DNA of 64,000 nucleotides, from contig JBASRE010000005.1 of assembly GCA_049273695.1 (NCBI GenBank), positions 62,001 to 126,000 on the forward strand, given 5' to 3'. The DNA comes from UBA11740 sp049273695 (GTDB lineage Bacteria; Acidobacteriota; Blastocatellia; Pyrinomonadales; Pyrinomonadaceae). Positions 51,916 to 60,921 of this stretch are shown piece by piece; the first letter of the stretch is position 1, and every line of letters begins with the position of its first letter. Below the pieces are notes generated by a model that ran no database searches, was not told where the DNA came from, and saw nothing but the letters and a program-made list of their open reading frames with translations. Position numbers and translations under genes: made by a program.

Positions 51916-52779
51916 ATGAGTCTAATGACTCCCACTTATCAGATCGAGAACGGTCCGAGCGCTGTTCCTGTCGCCGAATATTCGAACGCCATCGAATGGA
52001 AATTCCGTGATTTGCGGGACAGCAAGCCGAGCGAGCAACAGGTGCAGGACTTCTTAGAGCGCAACCCAGCGCTTGTTCCCGGAGCACGCACACCAGGATC
52101 GCCTTCTGGACACGCACCGATTCATAACGTTCTCATCGCCCAGCCGAAGCTTCCGGGGCTTAGATCAAAGATCCCTGATTTCATGTGGATAGCAACTCAC
52201 AGTGAAGCTTGGTATCCGACACTTATCGAGATCGAACGGCCAGACAAGAAGATCTTTAAGTCTCGAGTAGTTCCGAGAGCCGAGTTTACTGAGGCTCATA
52301 ATCAGTTCGCGCAATGGCGCTCTTGGTTCAGCAAGCCGGAGAATACTCAGGTCCTCATTCGAGAGTATGGGGTTCCGGAGGAGATAATTAGATTCAGGTC
52401 GATGAAACTACACATGATTTTAGTTTATGGTCGGCGATCTGAGTTTGAGAATGAGCCGGTTATTTCGATGCAGCGGAGTGCCTTATTTGCTGGAGTAGAC
52501 GAACAACTGATGTCTTATGATCGGCTACGAGTTGACCATTGCCTCGGCGACGCCATTACAGTCCGCGCCCTTGGTTCGGGACAATATGAAGCGGTCGCGA
52601 TTCCTCCAACATTTACTCTTGGCCCTCGGTTCGCCGAAAGGCTTTCGCGGATAAGCATGTTAGAAGCCGCCATACAATTAGCTGAGATTGCTGCTGCTCG
52701 GAAAGAGTTCTTAACTCGGAGGCTAAGTTATTGGCGTGACTGGGGCGGGACGAAAACAAACGAGCGTCATATGTGGTGA
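51916..52779 (+). CDS. Shedu-like (DUF4263) putative nuclease
   Basis: A 287-residue protein. QQVQDFLERNPALVPGA, SKIPDFMWI (D88) and WYPTLIEIERPDKKIF (E105, E107), then AEFTEAHNQFAQWRSWF, follow the layout of the PD-(D/E)xK Shedu nuclease family. The usual ExK lysine is Glu in E-I-E, so activity is uncertain; K111 or K112 might substitute. Shedu proteins defend against phages by DNA nicking. It sits next to a toxin-antitoxin cluster, which fits a small defence island. Family membership is my inference from motif order. Confidence 0.65.
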   Translation: MSLMTPTYQIENGPSAVPVAEYSNAIEWKFRDLRDSKPSEQQVQDFLERNPALVPGARTPGSPSGHAPIHNVLIAQPKLPGLRSKIPDFMWIATHSEAWYPTLIEIERPDKKIFKSRVVPRAEFTEAHNQFAQWRSWFSKPENTQVLIREYGVPEEIIRFRSMKLHMILVYGRRSEFENEPVISMQRSALFAGVDEQLMSYDRLRVDHCLGDAITVRALGSGQYEAVAIPPTFTLGPRFAERLSRISMLEAAIQLAEIAAARKEFLTRRLSYWRDWGGTKTNERHMW

Positions 52780-52822
52780 GCAGGAGTGAACTGCACTCAG
52801 CTGGCTACCCAAGCTGGGTGGT

Positions 52823-53128
52823 TTAAGCGGCCTTCCTTTCGACCTTCTTCACACTTCGTTCAATTTTCGGCAGGAGGTTCTGTTTGGCGAGTTTGAGGTC
52901 GTAGTGGCTCTGAAGATTCATCCAGAACTCCGGCGTCATGTTGAAATACACGGCAAGTCTTAGCGCTGTATCTGGTGTAATGGCGCGCTTTCCCTGAACA
53001 ATGTCGCTGACTCGCCCAACCGGCACGTTGAGATCGCGGGCCAACCCGCTCTGACTGATTCCCAGAGGTTTTAGGAACTCTTCCAGGAGGACTTCGCCCG
53101 GCGAAATTGCTTTTAACTTACGCGCCAT
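52823..53128 (-). CDS. higA: HigA-family antitoxin
   Basis: A 101-residue HTH_3/XRE-type protein. ISPGEVLLEEFLKPLGISQS GLARDLNVPVGRVSDIVQG and TPDTALRLAVYFNMTPEFWM NLQSHYDL are the classical HigA (VapI-like) pattern. It follows the reconstructed higB stop by 12 bases in the same strand. It would neutralise HigB and repress the operon; a lysine-rich C-terminus follows. Confidence 0.94.
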   Translation of the reverse strand: MARKLKAISPGEVLLEEFLKPLGISQSGLARDLNVPVGRVSDIVQGKRAITPDTALRLAVYFNMTPEFWMNLQSHYDLKLAKQNLLPKIERSVKKVERKAA

Positions 53129-53140
53129 GTCCTTTACTCC

Positions 53141-53423
53141 CTAATGATAGTCAACTATCTCAACATCTTCCGCCTGCCCCCATCAATCCAACGAAAACAG
53201 ATTCGAAACTGATCGTTGATACGAATACTATGCTGACCGGCACGGTCACCTTTCAGTAGTTCCAGATGATTTCCTGGCGGATTTCGCAAGTCTTGCAGCG
53301 TGTGCGCTGCATTAATCATTTCCAGCTTTCGTCGTACTGCCCGATTAATCGAACGAAATTTTTCTTTGATTGCTGATCGGCAAAGAGCTTTCGCGTCTCT
53401 GCGCATCGAAAGCTTGCAATCAT
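53141..53423 (-). pseudogene. higB: higB toxin gene with two frameshifts
   Basis: Three frames carry pieces of one HigB (RelE-like) toxin. From the ATG at 53423: MIASFRCAETRKLFADQQSK. Then, in another frame, KFRSINRAVRRKLEMINAAH, NPPGNHLELLKGDRAGQHSI and RINDQFRICFRWIDGG. Then, in the third, AEDVEIVDYH and a TAG at 53141-53143. The breaks fall at a run of five A (plus-strand T 53359-53363) and of five G (plus-strand C 53177-53181); one added base in each would restore a normal 94-residue protein. It may be a real pseudogene or two homopolymer consensus errors. Gene order (hicB-like, higB, higA) is kept. Confidence 0.8.
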
Positions 53424-53431
53424 TATAATTC

Positions 53432-53671
53432 CTAAACTGCGATTTTTAGCTCTTCAATGACCGGTGGTTCGGCAGTAAACGGATCAATGGGAACCTCTTC
53501 GTTGTCCTTCAACAGTCCTTGGACGTGACAGGAGATCGCGTCGTGCGCCATCTCTCGCGCCTCTGCCAGCGTACGGCCATAAGTGATGATGCCCGGCAAG
53601 GCTGGCACGATCACTTGAAAGCCACCTTCGACCAATGGCTCGTAAATGACCCTGTATCCGCGTTCAGTCAT
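53432..53671 (-). CDS. hicB: HicB-family antitoxin-like protein
   Basis: A 79-residue protein with the HicB fold: YRVIYEPLVEGGFQVIVPAL PGIITYGRTLAEAREMAHDA ISCHVQGLLKDNEEVPID. No HicA toxin ORF is visible on either side. The stop codon lies 9 bases before the higB start, so it seems to be part of a hicB-higB-higA unit. It lacks the C-terminal DNA-binding domain that many HicB proteins carry. Confidence 0.88.
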   Translation of the reverse strand: MTERGYRVIYEPLVEGGFQVIVPALPGIITYGRTLAEAREMAHDAISCHVQGLLKDNEEVPIDPFTAEPPVIEELKIAV

Positions 53672-53792
53672 CCATCTCCCTCACAATCTCAAGTCTCTTC
53701 GAAGTCTAGCAGCAGACCCAAAATCCGAAAAGCTGAACTTGGGTTTAAGACGAGCTAGAGTTTACACGCTGCCGCTTGCTATTATTCCGGCC

Positions 53793-54776
53793 GTGGAGCG
53801 TCAGCCACAGCACTATTCAAACCCGCCCCGGCGTCCTTTCGCGTCTCGCCCTCAACCGCGACGCAGAGTTCCTTCGACTTCCGGTTACATGGTGGCGTCC
53901 GCGGCAGCAGCGGCCTCGCTATTCTTTGTACTGTGGTGGATGCTGCAGGCCGAGGACCATCCCTGGGTGCCGGCCGGCCTGGCGGCGAGTGTCGTAATGC
54001 TGGTCGCGGCGTCAGCCCGAGAGGTAGTCATGCGGCGCGCGTGGACCCGTCATGTGTTGGAAGAGAACTCGACTCATGGGTTCAATCCGGCACGGCGCGC
54101 GGCGCCGGTGAATGCGCAGCGGCAAACTTCGTTCTCGCAAACCGAGGCGCTACGCGTTTTGGATCAGAAGTCAAAAGAAGCCGACGGCGACGGTTCGCTC
54201 CCCGAATCTCATTTGAAAGTTTTCCAGTTGTGCGGTGAGTTTCTTGAAACTGCGGATAAGTCACTGGCTTCGCCGGCGGTTTCTCCGGAACGCCGGCTCA
54301 CGGTGCGCGCGCGACAAGAGCGTGTGCGGGCGCTGCAAAAGCATCACATGCTTTCGTGGGCACGCGATTCGGCTCGCTTGCTGACGCGCCAGGCCCACCA
54401 GCAGGCCCGGCTTCATGAGAAAATCGAGAGCGCGAACCGGGCGCTTGACTGCATCGACACAGCTTTAAAGAGCTATCCCGATAATGAAGAATTGCAACGC
54501 TCGGGGACGGCGGTGCGCGAGTTTATGATTTCCAGTCGCGTGGCGCATTGGGTCGAGTTGGCTCAGCGCGCGAGTTTCAAAGGCCGCTACCGCCGCGCGA
54601 TCGATTGTTACCGTGATGCGCTGTTTTACCTGACGCGAGCGGGCGCGGAACATCAAGCGGCCGCCGACCAGATTACTCGTGAAATAGAATTGCTTCGCGC
54701 CCGCATGAATACGACCTACGCCGTAGATGCCCAACCCCATAATCCGGGAAGAAAGCGGCGGCACACGGGCCGATGA
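53793..54776 (+). CDS. Membrane protein with TPR-like cytosolic part
   Basis: A 327-residue protein. I chose the GTG at 53793, since a TATTAT box at 53780-53785 would start the transcript close to it and the earlier frame overlaps the hicB promoter. Two membrane segments follow a basic N-terminus (MVASAAAAASLFFVLWWMLQ, WVPAGLAASVVMLVAASARE). The rest is helical, with TPR-like units (RALDCIDTALKSYPDNEELQ and RASFKGRYRRAIDCYRDALF). No family name. Possibly a scaffold at the membrane. Confidence 0.68.
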   Translation: MERQPQHYSNPPRRPFASRPQPRRRVPSTSGYMVASAAAAASLFFVLWWMLQAEDHPWVPAGLAASVVMLVAASAREVVMRRAWTRHVLEENSTHGFNPARRAAPVNAQRQTSFSQTEALRVLDQKSKEADGDGSLPESHLKVFQLCGEFLETADKSLASPAVSPERRLTVRARQERVRALQKHHMLSWARDSARLLTRQAHQQARLHEKIESANRALDCIDTALKSYPDNEELQRSGTAVREFMISSRVAHWVELAQRASFKGRYRRAIDCYRDALFYLTRAGAEHQAAADQITREIELLRARMNTTYAVDAQPHNPGRKRRHTGR

Positions 54777-54785
54777 AGGGGACGC

Positions 54786-54968
54786 GTGAAAGCTATTACC
54801 CGCAAATGCCCCCGGTGTGGTAGCCACAAAATTCGGCGCGGTTATAAGCGCACGCCGTGGTTCATTCGTATGTTTGGCATACGGTCCCTTTTGTGCGATC
54901 ATTGCAACTGGTTATTCACAGGTTTCGGCATCTTGCTGTCTCCCCGAGCATCCAAGCGCCGTGTGTAG
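54786..54968 (+). CDS. Small zinc-ribbon protein, 60 residues
   Basis: The GTG at 54786 follows GAAGGGGACGC by a few bases. The product has C-x2-C pairs (RKCPRCGSHKIRRGYKRTPW, LLCDHCNWLFTGF) in a zinc ribbon, and ends basic (SPRASKRRV). It lies 9 bases after the previous gene, so it is probably cotranscribed with it. No further function can be told. Confidence 0.72.
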   Translation: MKAITRKCPRCGSHKIRRGYKRTPWFIRMFGIRSLLCDHCNWLFTGFGILLSPRASKRRV

Positions 54969-55026
54969 AACGCCAGTCAAACGAAGTCGTCTTTAATTGA
55001 TTCAGCTCGACTTCTCGAGGTTTTTC

Positions 55027-56043
55027 ATGAGAAATAAACTCCTAATCTTGTTCGCGGTTTTCGCGGCCCTTGGTGTCACTGCCCTGGCGCAGACGCAGAG
55101 TGGCGGCACTGATTTCCAACCGTCATCCGTTGATAACCAGGGCATTCGGCGGTACCGGATGGGCGCGGGCGACATGCTCGATGTTAGAGTTTTTGGCCAG
55201 CCGGATCTGACCTCGGTGGTCGAAGTGGACGAAGATGGAAACATCTCTTCCCTGCCGTTCATCGAAGATCCCATTCCCGCGAAGTGCAAGAACGAAAAAG
55301 AAGTTCAGAAGCTCATCACTGACGCATATTCAAAATACATCCTGAAGCCGCGAGTTAGCGTTCGTATCACAGAGCGCCGCAGCCGGCCGCCGGCCATCGT
55401 ATTCGGCGCCGTGCGATTGCCCTCACGCGTCTCCATGAATCGCCGCTTGCGGCTGCACGAAGTCCTGGTGACGGCAGGCGGAGTCACGCAGAACGCGAAC
55501 GGGACCATCGATATTCTCCACACGGAAAATGAGATGTGTGTTGAGACCGAAGACACTCCGACGGCGGTGGCAGCAAATCACAGTAAAGAGTCAGACATCG
55601 GCAAACTCGAGAGCTTCAAGATCATCGATCTGAAAGGTGGCTCGGCCGCAAACAATCCGTACATCCGTCCGGGTGACATTGTGATTGTGAACGAAGGCGA
55701 GCCGGTCTTCATTACCGGTGCCGTCTTCCAGCCGCGCGAACTCGTCATCAAAGAGGAACTCACGCTGGGGCGCGCCATCGCCATGGCCGGCGGAGCGCAG
55801 AAACTGGCGAACACAGCGCAAGTACACATTTACCGGAAGAAGGATGGCAAGATCGGATCGGAAGATTTGAAATTCGATTACGACGCGATTCGTAAGGGAA
55901 AAGCGCCGGACGTTCTGCTTCAGGCGTATGACATCATTGACGTGCGGCCGGTCGGAACATTTTCTCCGAAGAGCCTCGGCGAAATGCTGAAGGGCCTGAG
56001 TATGGGTACTCTGGGTTCGCTGCCGATGCGGGTACCGTTTTAG
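55027..56043 (+). CDS. Wza-like polysaccharide export protein
   Basis: A 338-residue exported protein. The ATG at 55027 follows CGAGGTTTTTC and gives a signal peptide (LLILFAVFAALGVTALAQ). The polysaccharide export domain (about 45-125) starts YRMGAGDMLDVRVFGQPDLT; SLBB-type domains follow (PPAIVFGAVRLPSRVSMNRR, EPVFITGAVFQPRELVIKEE). No lipobox is present. Such proteins form the outer-membrane channel for capsule or exopolysaccharide. No other polysaccharide genes are next to it; a hairpin follows. Confidence 0.88.
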   Translation: MRNKLLILFAVFAALGVTALAQTQSGGTDFQPSSVDNQGIRRYRMGAGDMLDVRVFGQPDLTSVVEVDEDGNISSLPFIEDPIPAKCKNEKEVQKLITDAYSKYILKPRVSVRITERRSRPPAIVFGAVRLPSRVSMNRRLRLHEVLVTAGGVTQNANGTIDILHTENEMCVETEDTPTAVAANHSKESDIGKLESFKIIDLKGGSAANNPYIRPGDIVIVNEGEPVFITGAVFQPRELVIKEELTLGRAIAMAGGAQKLANTAQVHIYRKKDGKIGSEDLKFDYDAIRKGKAPDVLLQAYDIIDVRPVGTFSPKSLGEMLKGLSMGTLGSLPMRVPF

Positions 56044-56069
56044 GGCCTCGCAGAATGTTCAGAAGTCAC

Positions 56070-56097
56070 GAAAGGCTGGTGCGAAAGCCAGCCTTTC
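56070..56097 (+). terminator. Hairpin terminator after the Wza-like gene
   Basis: GAAAGGCTGG (56070-56079) pairs with CCAGCCTTTC (56088-56097): a 10-bp stem with an 8-base loop, 27 bases past the stop. The T-rich tail is weak (TGTTGTGG), so it may be an inefficient terminator. Confidence 0.65.
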
Positions 56098-56109
56098 TGT
56101 TGTGGTGAT

Positions 56110-56364
56110 ATGAATCAGAAGATACAAGCGAAGAAAACTGGAAAACGACGCTGGCTTACCTACTCCTGGATTGTCGGGATTTTGGTGGTCGTGTCCCTCC
56201 TCATTTATTTCGAGCGCACGGCGCTGCTTTACGTGCTCGCCACGCTCGGGGTCACGGCGCTGCTTTTGATCGTGGCGTTTGCTGATCTGGGCGGCGACGA
56301 GCGTTCGCCTGATACAGCAGGCAATATCGCCGGCCCAAACACTTCCAACCTCGCGAACAAGTAA
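56110..56364 (+). CDS. Small membrane protein, 84 residues
   Basis: A basic start (MNQKIQAKKTGKRRWLTYSW) leads to two membrane segments (IVGILVVVSLLIYFERTALL and VLATLGVTALLLIVAFADLG) and a short polar tail. There is no ribosome binding site better than GTGGTGAT. The function is unknown; probably a two-helix inner-membrane protein. Confidence 0.6.
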   Translation: MNQKIQAKKTGKRRWLTYSWIVGILVVVSLLIYFERTALLYVLATLGVTALLLIVAFADLGGDERSPDTAGNIAGPNTSNLANK

Positions 56365-56378
56365 CTGCCCGGACTACG

Positions 56379-57452
56379 CTAACTCTTTGGCGCGACGTAG
56401 CTGCGTCGTGCCTTAACTACCAGCTTGCCTTTAATTTTTTGCGCAGGCGCGCCGACGTCAATCTTCAGCTTCCGCGTGGTCCCATCCCGATTCTTGTTTG
56501 TCGAAGTAAACGCCAGGTTATATCGAGTTCGCAGGTGGCTGATTAAGTCGGCGAACGTCGTATTGAGCCTTTCCGGTTTGTCCGAGAGAATCTCGCCGCC
56601 GGTTTCATTGGCCAGCGTTTTGATGTCCATGTAAGGAGCGCCCCCGAGCTTTCCGATGCGGGTCGCCCACATCATCATCCCGTTTTCCATTCGTTGTCCG
56701 GCTGTTTTTGGCACAATTGCCGAAACCACCGCGCCCGATTCGTAGATTGCCTGGGCCGCGGCCTTGCCCGACATACCACTGAGGCAATCAAAGTCGCGAG
56801 TGACGCCGGTGATCACGACGATCACGCGCCGCCCGATCGGATTGCCGGCCTTTTGCACATAATCGGCCGCGGCGCCAAATGCTTTGTTCAAGCAATGGCG
56901 CCCATGCTCCTCATGCGGTGGCACGCGGTCCAGCGACCTGGAGACCAGGTCGCGATCGCGCGTGAACTGCTGCAGCAGCTCAACCTCATCGTGATAGCTC
57001 ATGAGAGCCACCTCATCGCTGGGTTTCAGACGGGCGATCGCTTGTCGTGCCGCTTCACGCACCTCCGTGCCGAATGGGTCGAGACAGGCGCCCCGATCAA
57101 CTAACAGCAGCATTGAAATCGGTAAGCTGTCCTGGCTGAAATGAGTGATCGTCTGCTGCACTCCGTCCTCTGAAAGCGTAAAGTCCGGTTTTCGCAGATC
57201 GCCGACAATGCGGGCGCTTTTCTTTTCCAGCACAAGTGCATCGACGGTGATCAGATCGACGTCTACCTTTAGAACTTCATCACTGCGGGTGGGCACCGAG
57301 TTGGCCTGACTGGATGTGGTTCGCGGCCGCGATTGCGACCGCGCGGAAAACAAAAAGGGAAGTGCGATTGCGGCCAGAATTCCGGCCAGCAATACCGTAC
57401 CCAGTTTTAGCGGTGATGAGGTGAAAGACGGGAGAAAAGTCGGGTTCTTCAT
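56379..57452 (-). CDS. VWFA-related acidobacterial protein
   Basis: A 357-residue secreted protein of the VWFA-related acidobacterial domain family. A signal or anchor segment (LGTVLLAGILAAIALPFLFS) precedes VDVDLITVDALVLEKKSARI VGDLRKPDFTLSEDGVQQTI, the family hallmark. The VWA domain follows, with a modified MIDAS (LLLVDRGACLDPFG), DEVALMSYHDEVELLQQFTR and RRVIVVITGVTRDFD. The C-terminus (RTRYNLAFTSTNKNRDGTTR) is also typical. Probably binds or scaffolds other periplasmic proteins. The gene supports the taxonomic assignment. Confidence 0.92.
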   Translation of the reverse strand: MKNPTFLPSFTSSPLKLGTVLLAGILAAIALPFLFSARSQSRPRTTSSQANSVPTRSDEVLKVDVDLITVDALVLEKKSARIVGDLRKPDFTLSEDGVQQTITHFSQDSLPISMLLLVDRGACLDPFGTEVREAARQAIARLKPSDEVALMSYHDEVELLQQFTRDRDLVSRSLDRVPPHEEHGRHCLNKAFGAAADYVQKAGNPIGRRVIVVITGVTRDFDCLSGMSGKAAAQAIYESGAVVSAIVPKTAGQRMENGMMMWATRIGKLGGAPYMDIKTLANETGGEILSDKPERLNTTFADLISHLRTRYNLAFTSTNKNRDGTTRKLKIDVGAPAQKIKGKLVVKARRSYVAPKS

Positions 57453-57701
57453 GAGCTTCTCCTCCTGTTCTGCGAACGGTTTAAGAATCAGAGGAGAGCC
57501 GGTTGTGGTTTTACGCGCTAACCTGGGAAGAGTTTCAGTTGGCCGGAGAGGGCGGAATAATAATCAAATCCGGCGGCTGCGCAAAGAGAAATTTTCGTCT
57601 ATCGATTTAGGAGTAAGGCGCTTTGGCTTTTCTCGCCGTGTCGATTACAGTATGCAGCGTCCCCGACATCAGTTTTCAGCTTTTTCCGGAGGTTTAGTTC
57701 A

Positions 57702-59879
57702 ATGAAGAAGACGAAGTATGCATTCCTGTTCGTCGCGCTCGTGGCCGTGCTGTCCCTGTCTGTTGCCAGTCCGATTCGGCTGACGCAAGCGCAGAAGAAC
57801 GGTGATGGCGGCGCCAGTTCGCCACTTAAGTATCCAGAAACCAAGACCGTTGAAACCGTCGATGAATACTTTGGCACTAAGGTCGCCGACCCTTATCGAT
57901 GGCTCGAGAACAACGATTCGCCCGAAGTGGCGGCGTGGGTCGAAGCGCAGAACAAAGTCACGTTTGCTTATCTTGACCAAATTCCCTTTCGCTCGGCGGT
58001 CAAGGATCGGCTGACGAAGCTTTTCAACTATCCGAAGTACGGCGCTCCCCAACGGCGTGGTGAATGGTTTATTTCGTCAAAGAACGACGGTCTCCAGAAC
58101 CAAAGCGTAGTCTACATTCACAAAGGCCTGGATGGCCCGCGCGAAGTCCTGATTGACCCGAACAAGTTTTCCGCGGAAGGAACGTCGCAGTTGCGTGGAC
58201 CGCAGTGGTCGCCGAAAGGAAAATACTACTTGTACGGCGTGTCAAAAGGCGGTTCAGACTGGAACGACTTGTACGTTTTGGACGTGGCGACGAAAAAACA
58301 GTTGACCGACCATTTAACGTTCATAAAGAACGGCACGGGTTCATGGCTCGGTGAAGAAGGGTTTTTCTACAGTCGCTATCCCGAGCCGGAAAAAGGTAAA
58401 GAACTCTATAAGCAGAACGAATTCCAGAAAGTTTACTATCACAAACTGGGCACTCCACAGTCGGAAGATGAGCTGGTTTACGAAGACAAGGTAAATCCAC
58501 AGCGGTTCCATGGCGTGGGCGTAACTGAAGATGATCGCTTTGCCATTCTTTATGTATCGGAGCGCGGCAAGGGAATGGACGGCAACGCCCTGTACTTTCG
58601 TGACCTGAAGAAGGGCGAGAAGACATTCACTCCGATCGTGGCGGACATCACGAACGACAGTTACTCCGTCATCGAAAACGTGGGTGACAAGTTCCTGATT
58701 GAAACGAACCACGGGGCGCCGAATGGCAAAGTTGTCCTTTACGATCCGGCGACGAAAACCTGGAAAGATGTGATCTCCGAAAAGCCCGAACCGCTGCAAC
58801 AATCTGGTACGGCCGGTGGCAAGATGTTCGTCACTTATTTAAAGGACGTCACAACGCGCGCCTACGTGTACAGTCTCGAAGGCAAACTCGAAAATGAAAT
58901 TGTTCTGCCGGGTTTGGGATCGGCCGGTGGCTTTGGCGGCTGGAAAGACGACAAGTTCGTTTTCTACAGCTTCACGTCTTTCAACTATCCGCCGACAATT
59001 TTCAAGTATGACATCGCGACGAAGAAGTCTTCGCTATTTCGCTCGGTTGAAATTCCCGGCTTCAATGCAACCGATTACGAAGTCAAGCAGGTTTTTTACA
59101 ACAGTAAAGACGGCACGCGCGTCCCGATGTTCCTGACCTACAAGAAGGGCTTGAAGCTGGATGGCAACAATCCGACGCTCCTTTACGGCTACGGCGGTTT
59201 CAACGTCAACAACACTCCGGGGTTCAGCGCGCTGCGGATTGCGCTGCTCGAACAGGGTGTCGTCTACGCGTCCGCGAACATGCGCGGCGGTGGCGAGTAC
59301 GGCGAGAAGTGGCACGAAGCCGGCATGAAACTTAAAAAGCAGAACGTGTTCGATGACTTCATTGCCGCGGCTGAGTGGTTGATTAAGAACAAGTACACTT
59401 CGTCGAACAAGATCGCCATTCAGGGCGGATCGAACGGTGGGCTTCTGGTCGGCGCCGTCGTGAACCAGCGGCCGGAACTGTTCCGGGTCGCAATTCCGCA
59501 GGTCGGCGTAATGGACATGTTGCGGTATCACACGTTCACCATTGGCTGGAACTGGGCGGCGGATTACGGCCGCAGCGATGCCAATGCAGCCGAGTTCAAG
59601 GCGCTGCACGCGTATTCCCCGATTCACAACATCAAACCGGGAACAAAGTTTCCATCAGTTTTGATTACCACGGCCGATCACGATGATCGCGTGGTGCCGG
59701 CGCACTCGTTTAAGTACGCGGCGGCCATGCAGGCGGCGCAGGGCGGGGACAATCCGGTTGTCATCCGCATCGACACTAAATCGGGTCACGGCGCCAGCAG
59801 CACCACGAAGACTTTGGAACAGAACGCGGACATTTTCTCGTTCCTGTTCTACAACCTCGGCGTCACACCGAAGTTGTAA
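57702..59879 (+). CDS. Exported prolyl oligopeptidase (S9A)
   Basis: A 725-residue serine peptidase with a signal peptide (YAFLFVALVAVLSLSVASPI). The N-terminal beta-propeller region starts TKVADPYRWLENNDSPEVAA; the catalytic domain has GGSNGGLLVGA (S577), TTADHDDRVVPAH (Asp of the triad) and SGHGASS (H696). LYGYGGFNVNNTPGFSALRI and NMRGGGEYGEKWHEAGMKLK KQNVFDDF are family hallmarks. The length is normal for POP. It cleaves Pro-containing short peptides, here most likely outside the cytosol. A GGAGG ribosome binding site precedes the ATG. Confidence 0.95.
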   Translation: MKKTKYAFLFVALVAVLSLSVASPIRLTQAQKNGDGGASSPLKYPETKTVETVDEYFGTKVADPYRWLENNDSPEVAAWVEAQNKVTFAYLDQIPFRSAVKDRLTKLFNYPKYGAPQRRGEWFISSKNDGLQNQSVVYIHKGLDGPREVLIDPNKFSAEGTSQLRGPQWSPKGKYYLYGVSKGGSDWNDLYVLDVATKKQLTDHLTFIKNGTGSWLGEEGFFYSRYPEPEKGKELYKQNEFQKVYYHKLGTPQSEDELVYEDKVNPQRFHGVGVTEDDRFAILYVSERGKGMDGNALYFRDLKKGEKTFTPIVADITNDSYSVIENVGDKFLIETNHGAPNGKVVLYDPATKTWKDVISEKPEPLQQSGTAGGKMFVTYLKDVTTRAYVYSLEGKLENEIVLPGLGSAGGFGGWKDDKFVFYSFTSFNYPPTIFKYDIATKKSSLFRSVEIPGFNATDYEVKQVFYNSKDGTRVPMFLTYKKGLKLDGNNPTLLYGYGGFNVNNTPGFSALRIALLEQGVVYASANMRGGGEYGEKWHEAGMKLKKQNVFDDFIAAAEWLIKNKYTSSNKIAIQGGSNGGLLVGAVVNQRPELFRVAIPQVGVMDMLRYHTFTIGWNWAADYGRSDANAAEFKALHAYSPIHNIKPGTKFPSVLITTADHDDRVVPAHSFKYAAAMQAAQGGDNPVVIRIDTKSGHGASSTTKTLEQNADIFSFLFYNLGVTPKL

Positions 59880-59888
59880 AAACAAACG

Positions 59889-59985
59889 CGCTCGCGTGGC
59901 GAGCGTCAGCCGGAACGCCAAAGGCGTTCGATAAGACAGCCCAGGGTAAGTCCGACTCGTCGGTACTTCACCTTGGGTTTTCTAT
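59889..59985. repeat. Three consecutive hairpins after the prolyl oligopeptidase gene
   Basis: CGCTCGC-GTG-GCGAGCG (59889-59905), GAACGCC-AAA-GGCGTTC (59913-59929) and a larger imperfect stem from CCCAGGGTAAGTCCGA to TCGGTACTTCACCTTGGG (about 59941-59978) follow each other, then TTTTCTATTT. It looks like a composite repeat that could also end the transcript. Confidence 0.7.
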
Positions 59986-60038
59986 TTAGACTGATTTCAC
60001 CGGGCTGGAGGCGCGAAAGAACAAAGGTAACAGCCGCG

Positions 60039-60623
60039 TCAATTGCGTTTCTTGCCCAAGCGGGCGTTCGCGGCTTTTCCAGCAGGAGTTGCTTCGACCC
60101 TATCACTCAACAATGGTAGTGGGTTGATCGCACCACTGCTCGAATACACGCCGAAATGAAGATGGGGCGGCGTATCGGCGGCATTACCGGTTGTGCCCAC
60201 AAACCCCAACACCGTCTTGGGCGTGACGTATTCGCCGAAGCCGGTGTTCGGCGCGTACGCGTCGAGATGGGCGTAGTAATACATCCTTCCACCTGCGCCC
60301 ATCACCGAAACAGTTTTCCCGCCGAGTCTATTCTCACCGACGCGCACGACGTAGCCATCTGTGGCGGAAAGCACTGGCGTTCCCCTGGAGGCGAATATGT
60401 CCTGTCCTTCGTGCCGGCGCTCGCCGCCACTCCGCGGCGCATGCCACGAGTCGCCAACCTTCTTCTTTGAAACTCCGGCGACTGGCATCGCCAAATGTTC
60501 GTCAGGTGCGGCGGCGTAGAGTTGCGCGATGCGTCCGACAAGGATCAATTTATCGCCGACTAAATAGCTCAGTAAGGCCAGCGCCGGGATGATGACTGCG
60601 AGTGAAAGTAAACGCCTCTTCAT
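60039..60623 (-). CDS. M23-family peptidase
   Basis: A 194-residue LytM-type zinc peptidase. The ATG at 60623 gives MKRRLLSLAVIIPALALLSY LVGDKL, a signal or membrane anchor. The domain shows GGERRHEGQDIFASRGTPVL SATDGYVVRVG (first His and Asp ligands), YYYAHLDAY and PPHLHFGVYSS (the HxH ligand). It would cut peptidoglycan cross-links or recruit cell-wall enzymes. Alone between the POP and M3 peptidase genes. Confidence 0.92.
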   Translation of the reverse strand: MKRRLLSLAVIIPALALLSYLVGDKLILVGRIAQLYAAAPDEHLAMPVAGVSKKKVGDSWHAPRSGGERRHEGQDIFASRGTPVLSATDGYVVRVGENRLGGKTVSVMGAGGRMYYYAHLDAYAPNTGFGEYVTPKTVLGFVGTTGNAADTPPHLHFGVYSSSGAINPLPLLSDRVEATPAGKAANARLGKKRN

Positions 60624-60782
60624 GCTAAGTGTACGATGCAAAAAAGCAAGACGTCCGTTGTGCTGGTAGGAAAAGCGCAAAGCTATTAGAACCGAATAGG
60701 AAAGCGCAGGAGCGTCAGGACAAACTTGGGCGACTCAGCCGCAGCACATTGCGGAAAACCTACGGTTTTCCGTGAGACGCAC

Positions 60783-60822
60783 CTTAATAAAACAAATGCG
60801 GCGAGGCTAAGCCTCACCGCAT
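60783..60822 (-). terminator. Rho-independent terminator of the M3 peptidase gene
   Basis: ATGCGGCGAGGC (60796-60807) and GCCTCACCGCAT (60811-60822) form a 12-bp stem with one mismatch and a 3-base loop. On the minus strand it is followed by TTGTTTTATTAAG. It is about 100 bases beyond the M3 stop codon. Confidence 0.75.
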
Positions 60823-60921
60823 TATCCTTTGAGTGACTGAACGGAAAGGCAATCCCGACCAAGTCGGGATTCCGCACTGTCCGGCGGACGGGCCGCGAAC
60901 GGCCTGCGCCGAAAAGACCAG

